Positions 1-12,539 of a stretch of DNA of 64,000 nucleotides are shown piece after piece. Source of the stretch: Craspedostauros australis (lineage: Eukaryota > Bacillariophyta > Bacillariophyceae > Mastogloiales > Achnanthaceae); assembly GCA_026770025.1 (NCBI GenBank), contig JAMXDE010000008.1, positions 310,001 to 374,000 on the forward strand, read 5' to 3'. Position numbers and translations under genes: made by a program. The notes below the pieces were generated by a model that searched no databases, had not been told where the DNA came from, and saw only the letters and a list, made by a program, of their open reading frames with translations. The stretch's first letter is position 1; every line of letters starts with the position of its first letter.

Positions 1-324
1 CCGCAGCTCTGTGTCTCTTCCGTAGAAAGACGACAGGCCGCCGTCGCCGTCGCCGTCGCCATCATCATTGCCGTTGAGCAAGGTGAAAGGAACCCCTGTC
101 TCCAGTTCCGTCTCGTTGTACCCATCGTCGTAGAAATCATCCCCAGAACTGAGGACGGCGTCATGTAGGAAAGACGATGGTCGTTTCCCTCCAGAGATTG
201 ACAGAGTGACCGAGGCATCGTCGATTGAGCAAGTGGATGTCCTAGCTGTCGCTGTCGACTTTGACGTCGATAGCTGGCTGGTTGCTTTCATGGTCTCTCT
301 GATACCTTCAGATATGGTTGTCAT
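1..324 (-). CDS. Partial N-terminus of a possible AAA_16-type ATPase
   Basis: An open frame runs on the minus strand from an ATG at 324-322 to the window edge, about 108 codons without a stop, so only the N-terminus is present. The first 60 residues are Ser/Thr-rich, followed by an acidic stretch with an Asp-Gly run encoded by a GGCGAC repeat. The last residues seen read FYGRDTEL, which resembles the conserved opening (F/V-x-GR-x-x-E-L) of AAA_16/STAND-type P-loop ATPase domains. The Walker motifs would lie outside the window, so the family call is an inference from one short motif. The absence of stops and the balanced codon use support a real gene. The upstream region to the right has no recognisable promoter element. 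Confidence 0.5.
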   Translation of the reverse strand, partial: MTTISEGIRETMKATSQLSTSKSTATARTSTCSIDDASVTLSISGGKRPSSFLHDAVLSSGDDFYDDGYNETELETGVPFTLLNGNDDGDGDGDGGLSSFYGRDTELR

Positions 325-1149
325 CTTGTCGGTCGCTCTTGTATAATTATAAATAAGTATATATTATGATGCAGGTGGTGAAGACGTTGATGCGGGAAAG
401 ATGATGGTCTTGTTTTGATTACCGCCCGCCCACTACCCTCCTTCGTTTGCACTTGCAGCTGGTGGAATAGCTTTATGGGGACGTTGATCGTAGCCAGAGT
501 TGCCAAAGTTGCATGCATGTCTGTTGATTGGGACGTGCCAAGGAGCCAAACGGCGGTGACAGTGGCAGCCTTTGGGATGGTTTTGGCAATACCATGCTTT
601 CCGGTTGCGATACAGCAACGCTCTGCGGACGGGCCACAGAATCTGACAAGGGCAAGGACTTGTCTATTGTCACGCCGATTTGTTGCGCCCGTCTGTTCGT
701 AAAAGTGGATTTGTGAGCGCCTTGCGTTCCTTGGGACTGAGTCGCCGATCGGGCGAAGGTGCGAATCTATCAAATGACTCTGTGTTCACAGAGTCGCGAG
801 CGAATTATTATGCCGCGCGTGCAGAGGGCCGGATGGGTTTTTCTTCGGTCAACTGTTCGGGTCTTCTTTCGAAGCACATTCAACCAAAGAAGGGTCGTGG
901 TGGCGCGCATGACCTGACACAATTGCGTTGCGATCGATGCCAACACAATTGCAGGCGATATCTCTTCACATGGACGCGAATAGCGAAGGACCATCGCGAT
1001 TGTTTAGTTTATCGAAAAGCGCATTGGTGCGTCCACCTCACTTCTTGGCTGGTGCGTTCGCGTTCTTGCGCCTCCACCTCAATTCGTGTGATTGTTTGTT
1101 TGGTCTTGACCTGTCAGTTTACGAATATGCCTGTTTGTGAGTCTCCATA
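325..1149. other. Intergenic, no supported gene
   Basis: Short overlapping frames occur on both strands, none with a domain, good codon bias or splice pattern. The first bases probably carry the 5' region of the gene that ends at 324. I see nothing else here. Confidence 0.5.
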
Positions 1150-1720
1150 ATTAGCGCAACGCTATATTCGTACAACAGAGACATCCGTCGACCAATCATA
1201 AAACTATATTTTTCTCCGTTTCTCCGTATTGTATGGGAATCGTGGTGCGACATGACGTCATGTCTATCGTGTGTCGCATTTTGCGTCGCATGAATTGTTT
1301 TTCCCTTCAATCACAGATTTCGGATGTCACGGAGACAATTTCTTGCCCATCCTGAATTCCAAGAAGGTACTTCCGTCCAACCAGGACAGACTCCGGTCTT
1401 GGGTCCGATAAATGTGAAACAGGCCCTGACCTTCTCAAGTGAATACGATCAATCGTGTGATCATACAACTGGCAACATCGTGAGGGGTTGCCCTCTACAA
1501 CATGGCGTATTGTGGTGTTTGTTGTTTGATTTTTGCAAATCTGAACCCACGCAGTAACACGCACATTTGTCGTGTTGTCTCCATGTTATATTCCATCTGC
1601 AATTGCATGAGACCTGCAAATCGTCCCTCATGCTCACAGTTCCAAGATCTCAATCTTTGGAGCTTGACAGCATCCTACCTACTCATATGACTATCACTCA
1701 AATCAACACTCATCCTCACC
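1150..1720. repeat. Tandem direct duplication, copy A
   Basis: About 570 bases that match 1731-2289 in the same orientation and order with moderate divergence. Both copies open with ATTAGCGC and close with CATCCTCACC. Shared blocks include CTTCTCAAGTGAATACGATC and CAGTAACACGCACATTTG. Neither copy has a convincing reading frame. Confidence 0.8.
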
Positions 1721-1730
1721 AACAACAACT

Positions 1731-2289
1731 ATTAGCGCACGCTAAATCTCTAACAATAGCGACACCCGTCGACCAATCAGAAATCTCCACTTTTCTTACC
1801 TTTTCCGTTCCGAACGGAAATTTTGGTCGAAAATCCGTTGTGTCAGATTTGTGTCGCATTTCGCGTCGCAAGAATCGTTTTCCCTCAATCACAGATCCAA
1901 AAATGTCGCGGAAATTGATTTCTTGCCAAGATGAGCCAATCTGCCCAATCAGGACAGACTTGGATCTTGGGTGTGACACGTGCGAATCTTGTCCTGACCT
2001 TCTCAAGTGAATACGATCAATCGTGTGATCGTACTACTAGCAACATCGTGAGAAGACGTAATTCACAACACGGGCTATCGCGGTGTTTTGTTCATTGACT
2101 TTTGCACCTCATCTTCACGCAGTAACACGCACATTTGCCGTGTTGTCTCCGTGTTAATTTCACTTGCAATTTGCATGAGACCTGTCATGTCTCTCTCATG
2201 CTCACAGTTCCAAGATAACAATCTTGTGAGCTCGACTGCATCCATACTACCATACGAATAACACTCTAATACAAACACTCATCCTCACC
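1731..2289. repeat. Tandem direct duplication, copy B
   Basis: Second copy of the 1150-1720 unit, starting about 580 bases later. Divergence by substitutions and small indels suggests an old local duplication or two neighbouring copies of one dispersed repeat. Confidence 0.8.
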
Positions 2290-2290
2290 C

Positions 2291-2411
2291 CAACAACGAT
2301 CTGATCACTCTACGTTTCGGTGCGGAATCCCATCTTCGATTTCGTTCTAACAACAACAATCTGACCACTCTATGTTTCAGTGCGGAATCCCCTCTTTGAT
2401 TTTTGTTCTAA
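2291..2411. repeat. 60-base tandem repeat, two units
   Basis: Units 2291-2350 and 2351-2411 each run from CAACAAC(G/A)ATCTGA through TGCGGAATCCC to TTCTAA. They differ at a few positions and directly follow the larger duplication. Confidence 0.8.
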
Positions 2412-4838
2412 CATAGTTCTACCCCAGAATACTGTACACCAGAAACCGTCTTAGCAACAGCAACTTGGATGCATGTGTATCGTTGAGTTGGATTTTGTGT
2501 ACTGTTGTGACACAATCTAGAAAGGAAGGCCTAGCTGACTGCCAGTTTTGAAGAAACCATTTGATGCAGTTCGCAAGGGGTGAGGGCCTGGGAAGTAGTA
2601 TTATTAATGATGAATCAAGTAGTGCTGGTTGTACTGATCTTGAAGTGTGCTATTTCAATTAGATGGATGTGTGATTATGATTTGATCAGATGTTGTTGTT
2701 GGGATGAAGAAACAGTGTTCAGACAGTTGGTGTGGCTCCTCACTGACCCTCAGTGGTTCAGTGTTGAGGACGGACAATACTCCTTGTTCTCTTTGATCTC
2801 TCCATCTGCAGTAGTCTTCCAGCATTGAAGTACAAGAGCTTGAAATCTTGTTGAGGTTGCAAGTGAAGACACAGCAGGTTGGAGATTGGAATTTTCAGTT
2901 GGATTCCCTGATTGTGTTGAATCAGGTTTGATCTCCTTGCTATGGCCATGTAGTGAAAGCAGGTGCTATAGCTGACAAGGGAATCAAGACAAGTTGCAAT
3001 ACAAGGATCCTGGGAGCATATAGTTCCCAGGATGACTTGGATCAAGGCAATTGTGTTGTTGAGTCAGTGATGGTCCATGAATGAAAAGGGGGAAGAAGAG
3101 AAAGGAGGATTATTGCTGTTGTTGGGGTCGGAAGATTTTGCGCCAAAAGTGAATTTCAGGAAATGTTATGAAACACACTAATATGGAAAATAGTCTGTTC
3201 TTAAGTGAACTTCAACTACTATGTTGCACCGAAGTATTTTCGGACATATATTTATCGGACAGAACCAATTCACGAACACGCTTCATTCTAGAACTTGTCG
3301 TTATTTGACCGTTATTTGCAACTCAATCAATATGCACGACTGGATCATTTTGGAAAACCGCGCACGCTCGTTTTGCACGAAAGAACACCCGAGCCACCTG
3401 ATGACACAACGCAGCCTCACAAATTGCCGAGCTTCATCATCAACTGCTAAATTGTGCCCGTATGTTGCTACACTTCACCCTCCATTCCTCCCATTTGTCC
3501 TGCTCTTGCTTTCATTTGCTCGTGCGAGTCCTCACGCTCCGTCGCACTGATCCGATGTGGAGGGCCTTGACGTCACGGTGGCACACATCGAGTACGAAGC
3601 CGATCGCGGCACCGGGCTCGAATCGACCGCAGAGAGAGAGGAAGGGGCAATTGCAGGGTCCGAAAAGTGATGATACTTAGCCGTTCCTTTCGTGTGATGT
3701 TGGGTGGGCTCGCAACGAGTACTAGAGCACGGACACGAGTATCACGAACGCAGCATTTCAGCCCTTCTTGAAACGTCGCGGAGCGCCGAAATCTCACATG
3801 CGACGACGCCACCTCTGCCAACAAACCCAGCATAGGCAAACAAGAACAACAGCTCAATCAACAGGATGGCATAGAGCAGACGAAATCCAGGTTCCGAGGC
3901 AGCGCGCATCTGAGAGGGATTTTCAGGATTCTCAGAGTCGTCGCTTCCATCATGGCACGGCCGGCTGGGATGGCGTCTCTCCAGGAACGTCTGGATGAGC
4001 GATTGTGGGAGCAAGATTGGATTTGATTAGCGTAGAGTAGAATGGAACGGAATAGGGTAGAGTAGAGTAGAGTAGAGTACTCCATGTGCATACTCGTTCA
4101 TACTCGTGGAGTGAAGCAAAGTGGAAGACTGTAAAGTGAGGCGAGCTCTTGGAGGGGCTACTGCCTCGAAGGAAGACCACGACACTATGTAGCGCAGAGC
4201 TTTCCGGCAGCTGCATATCCAAGACCATGCAGACACGATGTTGTTTGGATGAAAGAGGCGCAAGCTCAAATCACTCTCCGCCTGCGAGTACAAATTACGA
4301 GTATACACGAAGTAGTACAATACGAGGCGATACCGTGTGGTACTCTGCTCTGCTCTATTCTGCTCGACCCCACGCTCGACCCCACGCTCGACCCCACGCT
4401 TCACTCCGCGCTCAATCACCTCTGCATTCGTAACAGCGCGGCTCCACAATGGTCCATCATGCTCGGTCTTGCGACATCCATGATGTGGGGTATCCGCGGT
4501 ACAGTTGGTGACACAATTCATTCTTGGCGCGATGGAAGGCTGTCGGAAGATCGTGAGGGCATCTCACATCCAAGACCGTAGACACGGCTGGGCGAATCTG
4601 ATCGTCGTTCTTTTGCGTAGCACCTCCATGCTGTGTGGGACATCAGATCGGATGCGACGGTCGTGTTCGTTGTCGCTTCAGCCAGACCCAGACCGATGAT
4701 GAAGTCACATGGTGAAGCCCGATCCATTTCACCAAGGCTGGAGAATGTTGCGCTTGCTCGTGTGTTATAGGCTCGTCCAGCTGCGTTCGTAGATCGGTTG
4801 AACTGGTTGGACACCCCACGGCCCTTCAGCGCCGTCTA
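2412..4838. other. Intergenic, low-complexity patches, no confident gene
   Basis: No frame carries a recognisable domain. A minus-strand frame at 3742-4014 (90 codons) encodes a hydrophobic segment that could be one membrane helix, but it lacks other support. Around 4030-4082 there is a degenerate GTAGAGTAGA repeat. Confidence 0.4.
4362..4400. repeat. 12-base minisatellite, three units
   Basis: The unit GCTCGACCCCAC occurs three times in a row (4362-4397) and is followed by GCT. Confidence 0.85.
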
Positions 4839-4842
4839 TTAG

Positions 4843-4957
4843 GAGCCCGATCAGTGAGTCGACCAACTGTTTGCAATCAAGAGTCTAATCAAATTTCTGG
4901 GATTTTGAAACTAATTGCATATACATAATCCTCGTAGTCTATTTACATATTCTGGAC
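4843..4957 (+). repeat. Element 1 left terminal inverted repeat
   Basis: Pairs with 10757-10873 reversed. The outer 38 bases match at 37 positions; the inner part is more diverged but keeps AACTAA and CATAAT blocks in order. Confidence 0.75.
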
Positions 4958-5340
4958 CCTTTCAGCTTGTACTTTGTTTCATTTTAAGTTTTATGGAGTG
5001 ATCTATGTGTACATTGCAGTCGCGTTGATCCTACAGAAGAAAACTCGTTAGTTTCTGCCGAAGGTTCGATAGTGTTCTCATCTATTTATCGTGAGGTGAC
5101 CAGTCACGGACTTGCTTCGGAAGGTGCCGGTGGTTTGGTACGCGTTAATTACACGTTAGCATGTGGCTCATGATTCCACATTCTGCTCGTCACAAAACAG
5201 ATGACACAAAACACATCACACAAAACACATCATCTCCAACATTTCGCAAATTCACGCCACACGTTCGCTCCATTTCACAACTTTCCTCGCCAATGCCATG
5301 CACACTCGCCCTTTCGCTCAATGCACGTTCTCGTCAGAGT

Positions 5341-5380
5341 ACTAGTAGTAGTAGTAGTAGTAGTTGTTGTTGTTGTTGTC
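5341..5380. repeat. AGT/TGT trinucleotide microsatellite
   Basis: A run of AGT units followed by TGT units. It would encode Ser then Cys in the upstream extension of the transposase frame, one reason to place the true start downstream at 5494. Confidence 0.8.
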
Positions 5381-5493
5381 AACGAATGGTCCACCCATCA
5401 TCGCATGCTCTCCTTTCGTCACTTCGTCCTCCACCTGTGCAGTTCATCACATCCATCTTGCAAACAGCACTACTCTCCAGCAACAACTCCACC

Positions 5494-8400
5494 ATGCCTA
5501 CCTCTACCACCGCCAAGGCCTTCTCCAAGGATGCTAACCCCTCCCCCAGTAAGAAACCCCGTGCTGCTCGCCTTGCATCTGCTCCTCCTGCCGACTCCAA
5601 GGGGAACTTGCTGCCTACTGTCGAGCAACTGTTGCCTGACAAGCCGTCCGCTGCGTTGAGGAAGCCGATCACCATCACGCGAGTGATTGATGTGAAGCCG
5701 ATGCATGCAGCGGATGGCAACCTCGTCCCGAACGGCATGCATGCGCACGCTCGTGAGCTGCACGTGTTCGTACACATCTTCGACAACAACGGAGGCGTCT
5801 ACGACGACTCCCATGTCAGGGTGCGTTCGGAGGGACGAGGTGTCGGCGATGGTACGTTGGTGAGCGTTATCGTGAACGCGCCAACTCCGGTTGAGCCTCT
5901 TGTTGCGTCTGATGTTGCACCACCGGTCAAGCTGACCCCACCAGGGAGGCTTCTCCGGCGCTGCAACACGGTAGCTGCTGGGGGGTACGCAGATCCCTCA
6001 AATGAGAGCGACAGCACGTATGTTGACGAAAAGGAAGAGCAGACACTCGCCGGCAGGGGCAGGAGGGGTGGGAAGTTTGGGCATGATCTGGAGGAGGAGA
6101 GCTGGAGGCGCGATGCTATCGTTCGTGTGATGGCGGAGCTTGGATCTAACCTAGATCCAAAACTGTTGCGGTCAATGCCGAAAAAAGGGTTCGTCCTCAC
6201 AGGCAGACACAATCGAACCATCTGGAGTAACATCAAACAGATGTGGAGTGTCGTATCGTGTGCGCTTTGGACTGTCCTGCTTCCAGAAGAGGAGGTGCCA
6301 ACTCGTCAGATGGGACAGGTGGTTGCATACGTGCGCGGTCAGGTTGAGCTTCCTCCAACAATGTTGGCATCTAACCTGTACACCCTCTGCTTGCTCGGAG
6401 AAACTACATCATCCTGCACGGTGAGAGCTGCTTTGGCCATGTCTGCGCCTCATGCACTGTGTACTGCTATCTTGGACAAGCACGCACATGGATTATCGGA
6501 GGAACAGAAGGCGCGCATGCTTCCCAAACGCGACATCATCACACACAGCCAGGCCTGTACCTTGCGGGGTTACTACGACATCTTGAGCAACGGCAAAGTC
6601 ATCCCATCCCGAGTTCTCCAGTATCGCGTGCGTGCCTGTGATCTCTCTGGTGTGGTGTCCTTCCTCATGACCACTACTACATACAAGGCGGGGCTGAGTC
6701 ACACGGTACAGTATGGGGGGGGGGGTTGAATTCGAAAATGTCCCGGTGTTCGATCGAGGTGGCACGACCATCCGAGAATTATTTGGCATGTACTCGTCCA
6801 CTACAAACAGCCCAGTGGGAAGGCCCGCGTTCACCACCATTACTAACCTCCTCACACGCAAAAGCAAGATCAAGACGGGGCTTTCTTCCTTTGAGAGTTA
6901 CTTCTGGATGGCAACCGAAAAACTGAAACACGCAATTTTGCGCCTTCTAGACCTACTGAAGGCTAAGTATGAAGCGAGCGGAGCGGAGAAAAACGATGCA
7001 GCTGTGGATGCCAATGACGGGATCCGCCACAACAACGATGACCCCCATGACGTCATCTCACCACATTTGCGCACAGCAGCGTCTCTGTTGCACGAACTCG
7101 AACTGCTTGTTGTGTTCGTCAAATGGGAATTCACCGCGTCACACATGCAGCTCGAGTGTGATGACCCCATGCATTCCGCCGCGTTCGCTCTCACCACCGA
7201 AAAGGAGAAGAAGAAGGGAACAACCAACCAACGCAAACCACGCACCAACAAGCACAAATGCAAGAAGAACACTGCTGTAACAAAGGACAGTCCAACCATC
7301 ACAATTGACATTTCTTCCGCCGCCGCAAACCAACAACCACGCAAAGTATGCAACCATTGTGGAGCTGCAATGCGATTTGTGGATGATCATTTTGTCCCAT
7401 TTGTCACATTGCTTAAGGACAACGAACTCGCGGAACACAAGGACGAATTGCAATCAATGCTTGCGGCGGCCCCGGGATTCGCCAATGAAATTGTTAACTA
7501 CATGGCTCACAAAGTGCGTGCCAAAGTGCAATTCCGACAAATCGCCTTTTATCAATCCGAACTCAATGATAAGCCTGAAAGAGCCTATGTGGTACTCGAC
7601 CATAAGCAAAAAATTCTACCGACCGGCCAAGGCGAAGCCCAGCAAGAATATTGGGGGAAGAAGGGGATGTCACTGCTTGGGGCGATGGTCATCACGTGTC
7701 GCAATGATATTTTTACTTATCGATTCATCGACATTGTGGTTGATGGAAGACCAACACAAGACACGCTCCAAGTTGGTGGACTACTTGACATTGTGCAAAA
7801 AAAGGTCAAAGACATTCTCCCATCCGTGACTGAAATCATCCTACAGAGCGATAACGCGTGTTGTTTCGCCAGTCACGAGCACATCGCGCTCATCACGTCC
7901 AAACTCAACAAGAACCTTGTGACACGAAACGCGGCCAAAATCATCGCATGGATTTACACGGAGGCCCGAACTGGTAAGAGCATGCTGGACACCCACTTCG
8001 CGTACATCACCCGTGTACTTCGAAAATACGTGCAAAGTGGACGCGACATCAAGACCCCTTTCCAACTCTTCCACGCACTGGTAGCCGGTGACATCGCGGG
8101 AACAACAACAGTACTTGCCGACGCGGCGCTCCTGGCAGGCAACATCACGACGTTGCCAGGTGCACCAAAACAACGATTCCGCGCATCTGGACAACAGGTA
8201 CGTATGACTCACGAGGTGAAGTACGACGATGACCAGGCGCGGTTGGTGGCTGCATCTGGCATCACCGAAGACGTCGTGGTGAAGAGCACCGAATGGGAGG
8301 GCTGGAGTATCAACGAGTTGGGTGTTGTCGAGGACGATTCGCACATGTCCGAGAAGCTGCCGATCACGTCCGAATCATTCAGGAAGACGGACAAGACGCG

Positions 8401-9022
8401 AAAACTCGGGCGCACAGCGGCAGAGAGCAAGGCGCTGGTGTTCGGCAAGGCCATCCAAGACGGACAACAACACCTGCCATCCGATCACACCACGGCACTA
8501 CAAGACCAGACCGCGGAAACAGAACACCCACCACTCGCAGTACAAGGCTGGGCAAGCAAAACTGCGCGCAAACCCGCGGAACTACCAGACTACGTTGTGG
8601 CAAAATTGAAGGACATCTGTGAAGCGTCCGCGAAGGACCCGAAAAACAGACCGTCCGAACACGAAGCACACGAGAAACTGATGAAGAACGAAAAAACGAA
8701 AACTGACTGGTACGTCCAACTGCACGCAAATCCCATGCGCGTAAAAGCGTCGCTGTTTGCAGCGTACAGTGCCAAACAACGCAAACAAAAGAAGGAGGCT
8801 GCTCTCATCAAGACAGCAACCAACACAACAAGCAAAGCAACAGCAACATCCAGAATCGTGGCGACCAACAATGAATCAGCTGGAACAGAGGAGGAACAGA
8901 GGGAAGAGGAGTTGCAGAGAGAGGAAGAGCAACTGGACCATCAGATGTGGTGTGATGCTCACACCATGAAGGCGAACAGAGAAAGTGAGGCTGTGTTGGG
9001 TGATGAGACCGAAACTCCGTGA
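5494..9022 (+). CDS. Element 1 transposase-like protein, frameshifted at a G run
   Basis: Two overlapping frames (to 6729, and from 6713 to 9022) form one gene broken at an 11-G run at 6715-6725. With ten Gs the reading would continue for about 1175 residues. I chose ATG 5494 because the upstream frame is low-complexity and the context ACCATGCC is favourable. The C-terminal half holds a C-x2-C motif (KVCNHCG, near 7350) and a block resembling the RNase H-like core of a transposon protein family seen in oomycetes and cnidarians: VLDHKQK (Asp at 7598-7600), GKKGMSLLG, LQSDNACC (Asp at 7850-7852), TEARTGK and LDTHFAY (Asp at 7988-7990). These acidic residues are candidate metal ligands. The tail after 8700 is rich in Glu, Lys and Gln. 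The gene sits inside matching inverted repeats, which supports its role in mobility. Confidence 0.7.
6715..6725 (+). other. Eleven-G homopolymer at the frame break
   Basis: The upstream frame reads into Gly-Gly-Gly-Gly-stop; the downstream frame opens as Met-Gly-Gly-Gly-Val-Glu. Removing one G joins them. The cause could be sequencing error, slippage or mutation. Confidence 0.85.
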
Positions 9023-9256
9023 TGGGAGTGCATCACCGCGATAACACTAGTTGTGGAGTTTTGTGGGCGACAGATCATGCTACTATGACGAGTCTAGAGG
9101 CCATCCCAAAACCATCCAAACATCTGCTTATCATGCTATATCTCAACAACACATCACTTACAATTGAAGCTAAACATTGCGTTCAGACGCCTGACTATCT
9201 GTTAATCAGAATATTGAAGTTTAATTGATATTGAAGCTGCTTTTATTTTCATGTTG

Positions 9257-9282
9257 ATCCACCACACAATTGTGTGGTGGAT
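9257..9282. other. Perfect 26-base palindrome
   Basis: ATCCACCACACAA is followed directly by its reverse complement, 235 bases past the transposase stop. It could form a hairpin in RNA or bind a dimeric protein. It lies inside element 1. Confidence 0.8.
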
Positions 9283-10756
9283 TCAAAAAATTCTCGATCA
9301 AGCAATGTTGCCCTCCTCTCAGCACCCATGATCATCATCATCATCCTTGTATTTTGGAAAACTGAACAACACAATGACTTGGTATACTCCCCATCTATCC
9401 ACTCCATGAAGGACAGAACATTTCTGCCACATTGCACACCCCAAAGTGTCGATACACTGAAAAAGAGCGATTTCAAAAAACGAAGTGCAAGCTGGATGCG
9501 GTATGGATACGGATCCATATCTCATCCACAGGACCCTTTCAGCCCCTCCACATGACCCTCGTGCATTCCCACACTACCTGGCGACATGCTGATGCATCCA
9601 GACTGGGCTGGGTGTGGAGGGTTCCGATGGTGCGCCTCCATTTGGTGATGGCCCTGTTGGTTTTGGGTGCCCCACCAAAAATGACAGGTCTGCACTCTTT
9701 CCATGCTGCAGCCTCTTCCAGACCGTTGCAGCAGCTCGAACTTCGCGACGTGCATCTTCAGATGATGTCGCACGGACCTTGTATGGGTGACTTGGCGATT
9801 GGGCAGCTTGATGATGCTGCCCCCTCACTGCCAAAGTCACATGGCAGGTTCGCCATGATCCGCCCAACAAAACTCTTGCCCTCCACCTTTTCCTCCGCGC
9901 GGACACCTTCCCGGTCCCTCCCAAGCCTCAAACTTCGTGGGGACCTTGATGGTGACCTCCTGGATGTGTGTTGCCCATTTGTAGGCGTTGGTGTGGCCTG
10001 AGCATGGAATGCACAGGCTACATCCAACGAGCCAATCTGCCGCCATTTTGAGACGTTTGCGCGGAGGCCTGCGGCGGCCCCAAATCAACCGCTCTCGCAG
10101 CCTCCGCTCGTCCACCCACCAAGGGTTGCATGGCGGTGACGTCCATGTGCTTGGATTTGTCATTGGGCCGCTGGTTGGTGCGGCGCTGACAATGCCGTTG
10201 GGTGGCCATTGTGATGTTTTTTTGGTGTTCCGCCATTGTCATCTTCTTGTGTCGAGTTTGGCGCTCTCGGCCAGTCGGGCATCCTGGGGGCTGAGGTAAA
10301 TGTCAAACATTGCAACGAACGTACGAAAAATGCATGACACAAAACACTTCGAGAGTACCAACCTCACTCAACCATTCCACCACAACAAGGCATTGGTGAG
10401 AACCTAGCACATCGTGCTGTGATTGGTGGTTCATGACGCAGCAGCCAGTTTGCTGACGTCGACGACGGATTGGACACGCACAGAGTAGATTGGACGTAAA
10501 CGCGCACCCGCCGCTTCTCCCAGAACTCTACAACTAGCGCTATCGTGGACAGGGTGTTGGATGCTCTGATCGGAACGCCTGAAAAAGAGACTAAACAATT
10601 CAAAATGGGAACAACCTTGCTGAAACAAAGAACAGCAACGCGTTAACTTGGATCGATGTAGTCGTAGCCAAAAGGCTGAAACCCGAAGGAGATGGACGAA
10701 TGTGCAAATCCATCGATCCATAAAAGGTAAAAACAGGAGGAACCGGAAATCGTAAA
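9283..10756. other. Element 1 interior, possible degenerate coding sequence
   Basis: Competing short frames occur on both strands between 9430 and 10300, none clearly real. A minus-strand acceptor-like site (pyrimidine run plus CAG, near 10590) precedes an open stretch, but no donor or start completes a gene. Confidence 0.35.
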
Positions 10757-10873
10757 TGGGTCAGTATATGTTTTAGATCTACTAGTATTATGAATATGAG
10801 CTTAGTTTTTAAATCCGGGAAAAAAATATGGAATGTTGATTGCAAACAGTTGGTCGACTCGCTGATCGGGCTC
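10757..10873 (-). repeat. Element 1 right terminal inverted repeat
   Basis: Reverse complement of 4843-4957. It ends CTGATCGGGCTC and is followed by TTAG, the right copy of the target duplication. Confidence 0.75.
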
Positions 10874-10877
10874 TTAG

Positions 10878-11143
10878 CAACAACACCACCGCGAAGCTCC
10901 ACCGAAGAAGCGCCACAGAGAAACGAGCGAGAGAAGAGCGCAAACGACCTGCCAATCAATGATTGGTCGGCTGTGCGAAGGACATGGCGGATAACCTGAA
11001 ACGACGCGCATGTGGGCAAGAGAAAGTGCGTGGTGTGATGACAGAGCATCGCGACAGGGTGGCGCAACTAGTTTTCTTCGCTTTATTCAGTTCTGTTGGT
11101 ACCCCACTGTTCGTGAGTGTATTCACACAATCATCACTCAATA
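10878..11143. other. Short gap between two elements, possible host exon
   Basis: Between element 1 and element 2. A plus-strand frame from ATG near 10984 stays open to a GTGAGT donor-like site at about 11113, so this could be an exon of a gene into which the elements inserted. Support is weak. Confidence 0.25.
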
Positions 11144-11183
11144 GGACCCCATTCAGGATAGAAACGTATGTTTTTGCGGATTT
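11144..11183 (+). repeat. Element 2 left inverted end
   Basis: Matches 25822-25860 reversed. Shared core: CCCCATTCAGGATAGAA, then GTTTTTGCGGATTT. Confidence 0.7.
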
Positions 11184-12048
11184 TTAAGATAAGCACTTAG
11201 ATCATCCTATTATGTTGTAGAGAGTATATGAGTGAAGTTACAAGATCCTGGGCCTTTTAGTTAAAAAGTTTATATTTTTCGCATTAGTCTACGACTAGAC
11301 ACGTTGAGCATGCGGACGTTGAGAGGCACGTGGGGTCCGGAATCGCCAGTCGTGCTTCGGCTCGCTGTCCAGTCGTGTCCATCATGGGCGCTCTCGCATT
11401 TTGCACGGGTCAGGTGCTTGGGTGGGAAGAAATGATCAGGATTGCGCAGTGGCGGCAGGCTTGCTGAGGCCGATGCTTCGTCTGGGCTGCCGATCAGGCA
11501 TCGCAATCCAGAGTTGTGGGTTGGTGGGTAATCCAGATCTTGATGCCCAGCTTGACTTCCACACTGCTTTGTTCTCTGTTCTGCTGCTATTCACGGCCAT
11601 CGTTGGCTTCTGGCCGTTGTTCATCTGCTTTGCTCTTGGCTTCTTGTTTCAGTGTCAATCACTTGATTCTTCCGAATTGAACGCAGTTTTGTGTATTTTC
11701 CCGTTTCCGGAGACGCATGATTTTCTTGTTCTCAACGTATTTCACGTTTTGGACGAGAGCAAAGGCCTGACGTCATCAAATATTGATTCCAAATTTCTGA
11801 TTTCTGATCATGTGTTGGCGAGAGGTGTTCTCCATGAAACTATTTGAATTTTCAGTGACCAATCATTTCTTCTCGATGTCGCACAATATCTTCACGAAAG
11901 AGGGACAGACCTTGTATTTGGCAGTGAATACCAGCGGCAGTTGGGATCTTGGTGGGAGAGAGTGCAACTCGTGATCCTGTTGTGTTGGGTGCAATCTCTC
12001 CAAGTTCGCCAACCTCTATCGCACCCACACACCACAAGCTACGATTCC
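11184..12048. other. Element 2 left interior, nothing recognisable
   Basis: A plus-strand frame at 11401-11847 is open but has no domain or start context that convinces me. The stretch ends at the AAC microsatellite. Confidence 0.35.
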
Positions 12049-12518
<470 letters not shown>

Positions 12519-12539
12519 TCTAACCACAAAAGCAGCTCC

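Larger units (their letters stand above)
4843..10873 (+). mobile_element. Element 1: DNA transposon with TIRs and TTAG target duplication
   Basis: The ends are inverted copies of each other. The left end opens GAGCCCGATCAGTGAGTCGA, and the right end is its reverse complement with one difference in the first 38 bases. Similarity continues with gaps to about 115 bases (4843-4957 and 10757-10873). TTAG lies immediately outside both ends (4839-4842 and 10874-10877). The span is 6.03 kb and contains a DDE-like transposase gene at 5494-9022. As I recall, a 4-base target duplication and GAG termini are traits of the Sola superfamily; that assignment is an inference. The right third has no clear second gene. 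Confidence 0.75.
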
